Source: Streptomyces sp. BR123 (GTDB lineage: Bacteria > Actinomycetota > Actinomycetes > Streptomycetales > Streptomycetaceae). From it: a stretch of 40,945 bases of DNA. Positions 5,588-13,805 of the stretch are shown piece by piece; within the stretch, counting starts at the first letter, position 1; the number at the start of each line of letters is the position of its first letter. Position numbers and translations under genes: made by a program. The notes beneath the pieces are model-generated. The model saw nothing but the letters and a program-made list of their open reading frames with translations. It ran no database searches and was not told the DNA's origin. Location of the stretch: positions 1-40,945 of the forward strand of contig NZ_JACBGN010000032.1 of assembly GCF_013401435.1 (NCBI RefSeq), in the 5' to 3' direction.

Positions 5588-8194
5588 ATGGACCGCACGC
5601 AGGGGCAGGCCGAACCGGTGGAGCGCGCCGCGGCGGGCTCCGGACCGCACACGGCATCCACCCCGCCGGCCCGGATCACCACCCTCACCGCGGGCGAGTA
5701 CACCCTCACCGTCAACCCCGTCGACGGCAGCGAGATCCAGCCCCGCCGGCCCGGCACCGCAGCCGACCGCCCCGCGCGGCGCGACGCGGCCGCCCGCCGC
5801 GAGCAGGACGCCGCCGCCCGCCCGCCCGCGCCGCCCGGCTCCGCCGCCGGCACGGCGCTGCTCCTCGCGCGGGAGGAGGAACGGGAGCGCCTCGCCGGGC
5901 TGCTGGGCCGCGGCCGCTCCGTACGGCTGACCGGACCGGCCGGCTCCGGGCGGACCTCCCTGCTCGACGCGGTCGCCGCCGACTGCGCCGGACTGGCGCC
6001 GGACGGCGTCGTCCGGCTCTCCGGGTACGGGCACCAGCAGCCGGCCGAGCTGCTGCACGCACTCCACGCGGCCGTGTACGACGCCTCGGACGAGCGGCCC
6101 GAACGGGACGAACTCCTGGCCCGCGTACGGGACATCGGGGCCATCGTGCTCCTCGACGACCTGGAGTTGGGCGGCAGCGCCCTGGAGGAGCTGCTGCGGG
6201 CCACCCCCGAATGCGCCTACCTGCTCGCCGCCGGCCCCGACACCGAACCCTCCGACGACGCGCAGCTGGAGGAGGTCTCCCTCAGCGGCCTGAGCCGCTC
6301 CGACTGCCTGCAGTTGCTCGAAGCGGGCGTCGGCCGGCCGCTGACCGACGAGGAGACCGCCTGGGCGGAGGACCTGCACTTCGCCTCCGAGGGGCTGCCG
6401 CTGCGCTTCGTCCAGGCCGCCGCCCTGCTGCGCCGCCGCGACGAGCTCAACCGGGGCCGCGCCGAGGACGAGGACGAGGAACCCGGCGTCTTCGAGGCGC
6501 GGCCCCGCGACACCGGCGCCGTACCCCTGCCGACGCTCGCCGAGGGCGCGGCCCCGGCCGAGCTGCTCGCGTCCCGGGCCAGCGAGTCGGCCCGGGCCGC
6601 GCTGCGGATCGCGTGCGCGCTCGGCGGGGAGCTCCCGCACCACGCCCACCTGCCGGCGCTCGTGGGGGACACCCACGCCGACACGGCCGTCGCCGAACTG
6701 CTCGGCAGCGGGCTCATCACCTCCGTCGGGCCGCGGTACCGGCTGGCCGCCGGCGTCGCCCGGCAGCTGGAGGAGGCCGGGTACGCGGACACCGCCGCGG
6801 AGGAGGCCCGTACGGCCGCCCGCCACTATGCCTGGTGGACGGCGCACTCCTCGGTGACCCCGGCGCGGGTCGCGGCCGAGGCGGACGCGGTGCTGTCGGC
6901 GCTGGGCGGCGCCGATGTGGTGGCCGCAGTCCTGCTGGCCCGCAGTGCGGCGCCCGCGTTCGCGGCCTCGCGGCACTGGGAGGCGTGGGAGCGGGTGCTG
7001 CGCGCCGGCGCCGAGGCGGCGCGGAAGGCGGGGGAGGTCGCCGAGCAGGCGTACTTCCACCACGAGCTGGGTGTCCTCGCCCTGTGCGAGGGTCGGCTGG
7101 ACCGGGCGCGGGCCGAACTGGAGGCGTCGATCGGGCTGAAGGGCGCCCTCGCGGACAAGCGGGGCACCGTGGCGGGCCGGCGGGCGCTCGCGCTGGTCGC
7201 CGACCGCGAGGCGGCGGGCGTGGCCGGGTCGCCGCCGCTGCGGCTTGAGGCCCCCGCCGACGCACCGGCGCCTGCAGCCGCACCGGTGCCTGCCGCCGCA
7301 CCGGCGCGCCCGGGTGCGGCACCGGCACCGACGCGCCCGGCCGCGCCGGCGGCACGCCCGGCGGCGTCCGCGGGTTCGTTCGCGTCCCTCTCCCAGCCTT
7401 CGGCCCCGGCCGCCGCCCGGTCAGCATCCCCCGCCGAGGGCCGGTCCGTGCCGCAGGGCGCCGCCCGCCCCGAGGCGGCGGTGCCGGCGCCCGCGTCCGA
7501 GGCGGCGACGGCGGCGCTGCCCGCGTCGGAGGCCGTCACCACCGCGCTGCCCGCGACCGGGGCGGCGACCACCGCGGTGCCGGTGATCCGTCGGAACGCG
7601 GCGCCGGCCGGCCTGTCGGAGGTCTTCGCGGAGGCCTTCCCCCTCGACCCGAAGCCGACCGAGCCGACGCGCCCGGTCCCGCCGCCGCTCATACCGCCCC
7701 GCCCCGTGCCGCGCCCGGACCGGCAGCGCCGCAAGCCGGTGCTGCTCGCGGCCGCCGGAGTCCTGGCCGCGGTGGTGCTGGGCACGGTGGTGGGTCTGGC
7801 GATGATCCCGTCCGAGCCGGAGGAGCCCGGCAGCGGTCCGGTGACCCAGTCGACTCCCGCGCCGGCCGAGCCGGGCACGGCGAGCACCGGAGGGAACGAT
7901 CCTGCACCGCAGCCGGGGGCTTCCGAGCCGGCCGCCGCGCGGTCCGGGTCCGCCCGGCCCGGCCAGAGCGCGGCCCCGTCCGCGTCGGGTTCCGCCGCTC
8001 CCTCGCGCCGGTCCTCCTCGGCGGTGCCGGCGCCGCAGCCGCCCTCGTCGGCGAAGCCGACGGCCACCTCCCAGGCTCCGAGTCCGACCGTCACGCCGTC
8101 CCCGTCGCAGTCCCCGGCCCCGACGGTCACCACGACCGCCGGGACCGGCCCCGCGACGACGGCCTCCGGGACCGGCCCGGCCGCCACGCCCTAG
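5588..8194 (+). CDS. Membrane-anchored P-loop (AAA/ATP-binding) protein with extracytoplasmic Ser/Pro tail
   Basis: An 868-residue protein, function unknown. After a disordered N-terminus a P-loop reads GPAGSGRTS (about 116-124), with Arg where Walker A normally has Lys, followed by VLLDDLEL as a plausible Walker B near 190. The middle is helical and Ala/Glu rich with a winged-helix/TPR feel. Residues about 570-700 are Ala/Pro/Thr low complexity. A single membrane segment (LLAAAGVLAAVVLGTVVGLAM) lies near 717-737 and the last 130 residues are Ser/Thr/Pro/Gly rich, so I infer a cytoplasmic ATPase-like head and an outside tail. ATG 5588 is chosen over the open frame at 5531 because GGGGGA precedes it. 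The counterpart is SCO5387-like. Confidence 0.8.
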   Translation: MDRTQGQAEPVERAAAGSGPHTASTPPARITTLTAGEYTLTVNPVDGSEIQPRRPGTAADRPARRDAAARREQDAAARPPAPPGSAAGTALLLAREEERERLAGLLGRGRSVRLTGPAGSGRTSLLDAVAADCAGLAPDGVVRLSGYGHQQPAELLHALHAAVYDASDERPERDELLARVRDIGAIVLLDDLELGGSALEELLRATPECAYLLAAGPDTEPSDDAQLEEVSLSGLSRSDCLQLLEAGVGRPLTDEETAWAEDLHFASEGLPLRFVQAAALLRRRDELNRGRAEDEDEEPGVFEARPRDTGAVPLPTLAEGAAPAELLASRASESARAALRIACALGGELPHHAHLPALVGDTHADTAVAELLGSGLITSVGPRYRLAAGVARQLEEAGYADTAAEEARTAARHYAWWTAHSSVTPARVAAEADAVLSALGGADVVAAVLLARSAAPAFAASRHWEAWERVLRAGAEAARKAGEVAEQAYFHHELGVLALCEGRLDRARAELEASIGLKGALADKRGTVAGRRALALVADREAAGVAGSPPLRLEAPADAPAPAAAPVPAAAPARPGAAPAPTRPAAPAARPAASAGSFASLSQPSAPAAARSASPAEGRSVPQGAARPEAAVPAPASEAATAALPASEAVTTALPATGAATTAVPVIRRNAAPAGLSEVFAEAFPLDPKPTEPTRPVPPPLIPPRPVPRPDRQRRKPVLLAAAGVLAAVVLGTVVGLAMIPSEPEEPGSGPVTQSTPAPAEPGTASTGGNDPAPQPGASEPAAARSGSARPGQSAAPSASGSAAPSRRSSSAVPAPQPPSSAKPTATSQAPSPTVTPSPSQSPAPTVTTTAGTGPATTASGTGPAATP

Positions 8195-8325
8195 GTGTTC
8201 TGTCCCGGGAGGGTTCGCCGGCTCGGGGCGTCCGGTGCGGTGCATCGCAGGGCGGAGGACCGCAGCCCGTGCCCGGCGTGCCCGCGCGGTCCGACCACGC
8301 GGCGAGGCGCCGTGACCGCGGGCAC

Positions 8326-8345
8326 CTCCCGGCGGTGGCCGGGAG
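8326..8345. terminator. Hairpin between convergent genes
   Basis: CTCCCGGC and GCCGGGAG form a perfect 8-bp stem with a GGTG loop in the 237-bp gap between the P-loop protein gene and nucS, which converge. There is no U-run, as is usual in this genus. It could serve both strands. Confidence 0.5.
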
Positions 8346-8431
8346 CGTCGTGGGGCGGTGAACCCTTCCGGCAGGAGCAGCGGCGGCGGAGTCCGCGGCG
8401 GTGCGGCTGCCGGGCTGACGACCGAGTACGG

Positions 8432-9103
8432 CTAGAACAGCCGGAGCTTGTCGTCCTCGATCCCGCGCAGGGCGTCGTAGTCCAGAACGACGCACTCCAT
8501 GCCGCGGTCCGTGGCCAGCACGCGCGCCTGCGGCTTGATCTCCTGAGCCGCGAACACGCCCCGGACCGGGGCCAGGTGCGGATCGCGGTTCAGCAGCTCC
8601 AGGTAGCGGGTCAGCTGCTCGACGCCGTCGATCTCGCCGCGGCGCTTGATCTCGACCGCCACCGTCGCGCCGTCGGCGTCCCGGCACAGGATGTCGACCG
8701 GGCCGATGGCCGTCATGTACTCGCGGCGGATCAGGGTGTAGCCCTCGCCCAGCGTGTCGATGCGGTCGGCCAGCAGCTCCTGGAGGTGCGCCTCGACGCC
8801 GTCCTTGATGAGGCCGGGGTCGACGCCCAGCTCGTGGGAGGAGTCGTGGAGCACTTCCTCCATGGTGATGATGAGCTTCTCGCCCGCCTTGTTGACGACG
8901 GTCCAGACGCCGGCCTCGTCCCCGGTCCCCTCCTTGAGGGTGCAGGGGGGCGACATCCAGTTGAGCGGTTTGTACGCCCGGTCGTCCGCGTGGATGGAGA
9001 CACTGCCGTCAGCCTTCACGAGGATCAGACGGGGTGCCGAGGGCAGATGGGCGGTGAGCCGGCCCGCGTAGTCGACGGAGCAGCGGGCAATGACGAGACG
9101 CAT
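8432..9103 (-). CDS. nucS: Endonuclease NucS (EndoMS), mismatch-specific
   Basis: NucS is the key enzyme of non-canonical mismatch repair in Actinobacteria lacking MutS/MutL; it cuts both strands at certain mismatches. This 223-residue protein has the N-terminal DNA-binding/dimer region (about 1-110) and a C-terminal RecB-like nuclease with Asp137 (VDILC), Glu151 and Lys153 (EIKRRG). The final KLRLF resembles a beta-clamp-binding peptide, in line with known clamp stimulation of NucS. The start is ATG 9103; the frame extends to 9187 but the family begins at MRLVIARC. It converges with the P-loop protein gene and diverges from the SCO5389-family gene. Confidence 0.95.
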   Translation of the reverse strand: MRLVIARCSVDYAGRLTAHLPSAPRLILVKADGSVSIHADDRAYKPLNWMSPPCTLKEGTGDEAGVWTVVNKAGEKLIITMEEVLHDSSHELGVDPGLIKDGVEAHLQELLADRIDTLGEGYTLIRREYMTAIGPVDILCRDADGATVAVEIKRRGEIDGVEQLTRYLELLNRDPHLAPVRGVFAAQEIKPQARVLATDRGMECVVLDYDALRGIEDDKLRLF

Positions 9104-9323
9104 GGTCGGCAACGCTACTCGACCGAGCCGCCTCCACGCGATTCGCCCCCGAAAGCCCCGTTCGCCGATGGCGCGTTGTATGCGCATTCTCCTGGTGCGG
9201 CACCCAGCGGGCGCCTACCGTGGAAGCGGGAGGTCGCCGGACGTGCACACTGCGTCGCCGATCTCCCTCCCTGCCCGTAAGACTCCGGCTGCCCAGAGGA
9301 CCGGGGTCGCGAGAGGAGAACCC

Positions 9324-9716
9324 ATGTCGCTCGACGTCTCACCGGCCCTACTCGAACAGGCCGAGCGAGGCGAGGTCGACGAAGCCGCCTTCGTCGACTG
9401 CGTCCGGACCTCCCTGCCCTTCGCATGGGAGATGATCAGCTCGCTCGTGGCACAGCTGGAGGTGGACGGCGGGGACTTCGCCGACAACCAGACGCCGCCG
9501 CCCGACGAGCACGCGCGCGGGCAGCTGCTGCGCGCGCTCGCGAGCGACGCGATACGGGGTGCGCTGCAGCGGCACTTCGGGGTGCGCCTGGCCTTCCAGA
9601 ACTGCCACCGCGTGGCGGTGTTCCCGCTGGACGCCTCCGCGGACGACCGGCTCGCCCGGTTCACGTCGGTCCGCGCCCAGCTGCTCAACCAGTCGCCGGA
9701 GCTCCGGGACTGCTAG
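9324..9716 (+). CDS. SCO5389 family protein, function unknown
   Basis: A 130-residue acidic cytoplasmic protein with no membrane segment. It begins MSLDVSPALLEQAERGEVDEAAFVDCV and has a conserved-looking RGALQRHFGVRLAFQNCHRVAVFP stretch. The start ATG has GAGAGGAGA upstream and trims 50 unlikely residues from the open frame at 9090. From memory and synteny it matches a conserved actinobacterial family named after SCO5389. It diverges from nucS with 220 bp between the starts. I can assign no function from the sequence. Confidence 0.8.
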   Translation: MSLDVSPALLEQAERGEVDEAAFVDCVRTSLPFAWEMISSLVAQLEVDGGDFADNQTPPPDEHARGQLLRALASDAIRGALQRHFGVRLAFQNCHRVAVFPLDASADDRLARFTSVRAQLLNQSPELRDC

Positions 9717-9726
9717 CCCGGAGGAC

Positions 9727-9753
9727 GGCACCACCGGCACCACCGGCACCACC
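9727..9753. repeat. Three tandem 9-bp repeats (GGCACCACC)
   Basis: Three perfect copies of GGCACCACC follow directly after the stop codon of the SCO5389-family gene, in the 215-bp convergent gap before the LLM oxidoreductase gene. They look like simple slippage; no hairpin or other feature was recognised in the rest of the gap. Confidence 0.6.
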
Positions 9754-9931
9754 GGCGCGACCCGTGTCACACCGGCCCCGCACCGCCGCCGGCCCGACCT
9801 GCACGACCGTACTTTCGCTGCCGCTCCGTATCGGGGGAGGTGCCACGGACACCGGAGCGGCAGCCCAGGCAAGCGGGCAAGGAGGGCAGGCCGGCGCCAG
9901 GACCCGCGCAGGGCGCGGGCCCGGGGAGGAC

Positions 9932-10951
9932 TCAGCCGATGCGGGGCAGCACCTCGGCGCCCAGGCGCCGTACGTTCTCCGCGGTCGCGGCGAGGTCGCC
10001 CGAGCCCTCCATCAGCAGGGCGAACCGCGTGATGCCGGTCCGCTCGGCCGTCGCGGCCAGCCGGTCCGCCGCCCGCCGCGGGGTGCCCACCGGGTGCAGG
10101 TCGCACAGCAGCTCGGTGTAGGCGGCGGGATCCCGCATCGCGCGCATGCGACCGTCCACCGTCACATGCGCCTCCAGGCCCTGCTTCAGCCAGCCCGGCA
10201 TCGCCTTCATCAGGGTTTCGCGCGCGTCCGCGGTACGGTCCGCGAGCTGGCACACGCCCGCCGACACGTGCGCGGCGTGCGGGTCGTGGCCGGCCGCCTC
10301 GGCCGTACGCCGGTACAGCGCGACCATGGCCGCCTTGTCCTCGTCCCCGCAGTGCATGCCGAGCAGCATCGGCAGGCCCCGCTCCGCGGCGAGCCGCACC
10401 GATGCGGGGGAGGTGCAGGCGACGATCACTTCCGGCCCTGATCCGTCGCCGTCCAGTGCCTCCGCCGGGCGCGGGACGACGTCCACCCGGCGGAAGACGT
10501 GCCGCTCGCCGAGGGCGGACACCCGGGGCTCGGTCAGCCAGCGCCGGAGCAGGTCCAGGTCCTCGGGGAAGCCGTGCTCGTACGCGCGCAGGCCGGCGCC
10601 GAAGACCTCCAGGTCCACCCAGGGGCCGCCCCGGCCCACCCCGAGGGTGAACCGGCCGCCCGTGGTGAGGTGCAGGAGCGCCGCCTGCTCGCCGAGGGCC
10701 ACCGGGTGCGTGTTGGGCAGCACGCTCACGGCCGTGCCCACCCGCAGCCGCCGCGTCCGGCCCAGCAGCAGGGCCGCCAGGGTGACTGCCGAGGGGCACA
10801 CCCCGTACGGGACGAAGTGGTGCTCGGCGAGCCACACGGAGTCGAGCCCGGCCTCCTCCGCCACCTCCGCCGTGCGCACCGCCCGGTGGAGGGTCTCCCC
10901 CTGACCCTGGCCCGGGAACTGGGCCGCCACTACAAACGCTCCTACGCGCAT
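9932..10951 (-). CDS. LLM-class flavin-dependent oxidoreductase (luciferase-like)
   Basis: A 339-residue bacterial-luciferase-family (TIM barrel) protein, expected to use FMNH2 or F420. Family marks are the N-terminal barrel strand MRVGAFVVAAQFPGQG, DSVWLAEHHFVPYGVCPSAVTLAALLLGRTRRLRVGTAVSVLPNTHPVALGEQAALL split over successive strands, and GRFTLGVGRGGPWVDLEVFG. The substrate is unknown. The start is ATG 10951, preceded by AGGAGG eight bases upstream, in preference to the open frame at 11041. It is monocistronic and diverges from the small zinc-ribbon-like gene. Confidence 0.88.
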   Translation of the reverse strand: MRVGAFVVAAQFPGQGQGETLHRAVRTAEVAEEAGLDSVWLAEHHFVPYGVCPSAVTLAALLLGRTRRLRVGTAVSVLPNTHPVALGEQAALLHLTTGGRFTLGVGRGGPWVDLEVFGAGLRAYEHGFPEDLDLLRRWLTEPRVSALGERHVFRRVDVVPRPAEALDGDGSGPEVIVACTSPASVRLAAERGLPMLLGMHCGDEDKAAMVALYRRTAEAAGHDPHAAHVSAGVCQLADRTADARETLMKAMPGWLKQGLEAHVTVDGRMRAMRDPAAYTELLCDLHPVGTPRRAADRLAATAERTGITRFALLMEGSGDLAATAENVRRLGAEVLPRIG

Positions 10952-11041
10952 CGCCTTAGCCTCCTCGTTGGCTGACGCGGCCTCCCCCAGGTGCGACCGG
11001 TGCTTCTCATGGCAACAACGTCCGACACGTGCCAAAGGCAC

Positions 11042-11075
11042 GGCCTGACAGGAAAGTTATTGGGATAGTCAGGCC
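11042..11075. repeat. Inverted repeat in the LLM / zinc-ribbon divergent region
   Basis: GGCCTGAC (11042-11049) and GTCAGGCC (11068-11075) are exact reverse complements 18 bp apart, in the 241-bp divergent intergenic region. An operator is possible. No partner regulator is adjacent. Confidence 0.4.
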
Positions 11076-11192
11076 AGTCACCCTCGGCGGGCGGTCCTTC
11101 TCCGGCCTCTCGCCGCCACCCTGCGTGGAGGCGCCCCCGCGGCGCGTAGTCTGGGGGGAAGCCACTGCCGTCCGCCCACTCGTGAGGTATAC

Positions 11193-11540
11193 GTGTCACC
11201 GCGCCACAACCGCCCCAAGGGCGGCGGGAAGTCAGCCGTTCGTGCGGCGGAGGGCTCCGGGTCCGGTCCGGCGGCAGCCGACCGGTTCGGCCTGGAGCGC
11301 ACCGAGGAGTACCTCGGCGAGGAGTGGAAGGTCCGGCACGTCGCGGGCGCGAGCGCGGTGGGCAAGCGCTACCGCTGCCCGGGCTGCGACCAGGAGATCC
11401 CCTCCGGCACCCCGCACCTGGTGGCCTGGCCGGAGTACGGCGGCGTGGACGACCGCCGGCACTGGCACAAGGCGTGCTGGAACGCGAAGGACCGCCGCAC
11501 CACACGGGTGCAGCGGTCCAGGAACGCCCCGAGGTACTAG
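11193..11540 (+). CDS. Small zinc-ribbon-like conserved protein
   Basis: A 115-residue soluble protein with a basic N-terminus (SPRHNRPKGGGKS) and a likely metal site made of CPGCDQEIPSGTPH followed by HWHKACW, that is a CxxC plus a His/Cys-rich second half. The GTG start has GAGG seven bases upstream. It is often labelled ATP/GTP-binding in related genomes, but I see no P-loop here. Function unknown. The gene ends 18 bp before the 17-bp repeat array at the 3' end of the converging ABC permease gene. Confidence 0.75.
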   Translation: MSPRHNRPKGGGKSAVRAAEGSGSGPAAADRFGLERTEEYLGEEWKVRHVAGASAVGKRYRCPGCDQEIPSGTPHLVAWPEYGGVDDRRHWHKACWNAKDRRTTRVQRSRNAPRY

Positions 11541-11558
11541 GAGCGGGGAGGCAGCGGG

Positions 11559-11637
11559 CTACACGTCGCGGCGGGCTACACGTCGCGGCCACCTACACGT
11601 CGCGGCCACCTACACGTCGCAGCGACCTACACGTCGC
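11559..11637. repeat. Five tandem 17-bp repeats overlapping an ABC permease 3' end
   Basis: The 11-bp core CTACACGTCGC starts at 11559, 11576, 11593, 11610 and 11627, an exact 17-bp period; the remaining 6 bp vary slightly. Read on the minus strand the core is GCGACGTGTAG. The rightmost copy is the end of the ABC permease gene (codons for Asp-Val plus the stop TAG), so four further copies of that 3' end follow the stop. Confidence 0.9.
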
Positions 11638-12478
11638 GGCGACGGACGAGCACGTACGAGCCGGCCACCGCGGCGCCCGTCACCAGCAGGATCAGCAGCA
11701 TGTGGGACCAGTTGCTCGGGAGCCGCTCCCCCTCGATCCCGTTGGGCACGCCGAACATCTGCATCAGCGCGACCGGGGCGTTGTACTCGAGGATCGTGCG
11801 GCCGACCGGGGCCAGGCGCTCCCAGGAGGTGAGCATCCCCCCGGCCACCGGCGGGACGGTGACCAGCCCCAGCATCACTGCGATGGCCCCGGCGGAGTGC
11901 CGCAGCATCGCGCCGACGGCGAGGGCGAGCACGCCGAGGAGGGTGACGTACGCGGAGCCGGCCAGGGCGTGGACCCACTCCCCGGCGCCGTGCCGTCCGT
12001 CGTTGCGCAGGATCAGGGAGGCGAAGGCGACCACCGCGACCGAGCCGGCGACGGCGGCGAAGGCGACCCCGGCGAAGACGAGGTACTTCGCGGTGAGCAC
12101 GCGGGCCCGGCCGGGCGCCGCGGTGAAGGTCGTCCGGATCAGCCCGGTGCCGTACTCGGAGGTGATCGTCAGGACGCCGAGCGCCATCACCGCGACCTGG
12201 CCGATCAGCAGCCCGAACAGGGCGGGGGCGGTCAGCGGCATGAACGAATCGTCGGTGTTGCGGATCTCGACGACGGCGAGCAGCCCGATGCCGACGACGA
12301 GCACGACGAGGGAGCCGAGCGTGAACAGAGTGGAGCGCACCGAGACCAACTTGGTCCACTCGGAGGCGAGGGCGTGGCCCAGGTGCGGCCGGGGCGTGGG
12401 CAGCGGCGAGACGTAGCTCTCCGGCCGGTCCTCCGGCCGGTCCTTCGGCTGGTCCGCGGTCGACGTGGGGCCGGTCAT
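11627..12478 (-). CDS. ABC-2 type transporter permease (cassette 1)
   Basis: A 283-residue permease with a Pro-rich cytoplasmic N-terminus and about six membrane segments (roughly 52-72, 92-115, 135-160, 175-198, 205-225 and 257-277). It contains HALASEWTKLVSVRSTLFTL and EYGTGLIRTTF, typical of ABC-2 exporters paired with CcmA-like ATPases. ATG 12478 overlaps the TGA of its ATPase gene (ATGA), so both are coupled. The substrate is unknown. The sequence is paralogous to the permease at 13806-14582. The last codons form the first unit of a 17-bp tandem array. Confidence 0.88.
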   Translation of the reverse strand: MTGPTSTADQPKDRPEDRPESYVSPLPTPRPHLGHALASEWTKLVSVRSTLFTLGSLVVLVVGIGLLAVVEIRNTDDSFMPLTAPALFGLLIGQVAVMALGVLTITSEYGTGLIRTTFTAAPGRARVLTAKYLVFAGVAFAAVAGSVAVVAFASLILRNDGRHGAGEWVHALAGSAYVTLLGVLALAVGAMLRHSAGAIAVMLGLVTVPPVAGGMLTSWERLAPVGRTILEYNAPVALMQMFGVPNGIEGERLPSNWSHMLLILLVTGAAVAGSYVLVRRRDV

Positions 12479-13602
12479 CGGGTGTCCTCGCGGGTGTCCG
12501 TGGGGGCGTTCTTGGCGGTGGCGGCGAACTCGCCGGGGCTGGCGGGCATCAGGAAGGGCTTGCCGCCCGCGCCGGGCGGCGGGGGAGCGAAGAAGCCGTC
12601 CTGCGGGACGTCGGGCGCCGGGGGCTCGTCCTCCCAGACGGGCAGGGCCAGCGGGTCCGGCTCCCACAGTTCCGCCCGCGGGTCCTCGGTGGAGGTGTAC
12701 TCGACGGAGGACTGGGTCAGCCGCATGTACGCCTCTTCCAGTGAGGCCCGGTGCGGGGAGAGCTCCCACAGCCGTACGCCGGCCTCGTGGGCGAGGTCCG
12801 AGATGTGCGGCAGCTCAAGGCCGGTCACCCGCAGTGCTCCGTCGGGCTCCTGGAGCACCCGGCCGCCCGCCCTGGTCAGGGCCGCTGCCAGCGTGTTCCG
12901 GCCATCCGCGGCCGGTCCGGCCGCGCGGACCCGGGCGAATCCGGCCGAGTTGTGGGCGATGAAATCCTGGGTGCCCATGTCGGCGAGGAGCCGGCCGCGG
13001 CCGATGACGATGAGGTGGTCGGCGGTCAGGGCCATCTCGCTCATCAGGTGCGAGGAGACGAAGACGGTGCGGCCTTCGGCGGCGAGCCGGCGCATGAGGT
13101 TGCGGACCCAGAGGATGCCCTCGGGGTCGAGCCCGTTGACCGGTTCGTCGAAGAGGAGCACCTGGGGGTCGCCGAGGAGGGCGGTGGCGATGCCGAGCCG
13201 CTGGCCCATGCCGAGGGAGAAGCCCTTCGTCCGCTGCCGGGCCACGTCCTGCAGGCCGACCACGGCCAGCACCTCGTCCACCCGGCGCTCGGGGATGCCG
13301 GACAGCTGGGCGATGGAGAGCAGGTGGGTGCGGGCCCGGCGGCCGCCGTGCACGGCCTTGGCGTCGAGGAGGGCCCCGACGTGCCGCTGGGCGTTGGGCA
13401 GCTCGCGGAAGGGGCGGCCGTTGATCGTGACATGGCCGGACGTGGGGCGGTCCAGGCCGAGGATCATGCGCATGGTGGTGGACTTGCCGGAGCCGTTGGG
13501 GCCCAGGAAGCCGGTCACATGACCAGGCCTGACCTGGAAGGACAGCTGGTCGACGGCGGTCTTGGCGCCGAAGCGCTTGGTCAGCCCGACTGCCTCGATC
13601 AT
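12475..13602 (-). CDS. ABC transporter ATP-binding protein (cassette 1)
   Basis: A 375-residue ATPase: Walker A GPNGSGKST (about 35-43), a signature region SLGMGQRLGIA in place of LSGGQ, Walker B LLFDEP, and the H-loop His in SSHLMSE. About 100 extra C-terminal residues are Pro/Ala rich. It energises the adjoining ABC-2 permease as an exporter. The start ATG has GGGCAGAGG just upstream. It is strikingly similar along its whole ATPase domain to the ATPase at 14584-15576, indicating tandem duplication of the cassette. Confidence 0.92.
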   Translation of the reverse strand: MIEAVGLTKRFGAKTAVDQLSFQVRPGHVTGFLGPNGSGKSTTMRMILGLDRPTSGHVTINGRPFRELPNAQRHVGALLDAKAVHGGRRARTHLLSIAQLSGIPERRVDEVLAVVGLQDVARQRTKGFSLGMGQRLGIATALLGDPQVLLFDEPVNGLDPEGILWVRNLMRRLAAEGRTVFVSSHLMSEMALTADHLIVIGRGRLLADMGTQDFIAHNSAGFARVRAAGPAADGRNTLAAALTRAGGRVLQEPDGALRVTGLELPHISDLAHEAGVRLWELSPHRASLEEAYMRLTQSSVEYTSTEDPRAELWEPDPLALPVWEDEPPAPDVPQDGFFAPPPPGAGGKPFLMPASPGEFAATAKNAPTDTREDTR

Positions 13603-13741
13603 GCCTCTGCCCCTTGCCCGGTGGACGGCTTTCGTCCGAGTTAAGGATTAAGAGGATATCGAGGAGGCTCCGGTTCCATCCCTGGCTGATCCCTGAGCTG
13701 TCCCTGACAGCGACCCCGGGAAGACCCGTAGTACGGGGGAT

Positions 13742-13791
13742 GTCCGCCCTGAGGCGGATCACGAAGCGGGGTCCGTCCTGAGACGGACCCC
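13742..13791 (-). terminator. Two consecutive CTGA-loop hairpins after ABC cassette 2
   Basis: GTCCGCC-CTGA-GGCGGAT (13742-13759) is followed by GGGGTCCGTC-CTGA-GACGGACCCC (13768-13791), the second a perfect 10-bp stem. They lie just past the stop (13806) of the leftward cassette 2 permease and before the promoter region of cassette 1. They probably terminate cassette 2 transcription. Confidence 0.7.
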
Positions 13792-13805
13792 ACACCGCAG
13801 CGGCG

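Noticed and set aside
4574..7063. 829-codon minus-strand frame across the dehydrogenase, STAS and P-loop protein genes
   Set aside because: Arg/Gly/Pro-rich shadow overlapping three well-supported plus-strand genes.
11559..11643. 17-bp repeats considered as a CRISPR array
   Set aside because: The period is 17 bp with no unique spacers and no cas genes, so it is a simple tandem array.
11324..13522. 732-codon plus-strand frame over the first ABC cassette
   Set aside because: Antisense to two strongly supported ABC transporter genes; composition is low complexity with no domains.
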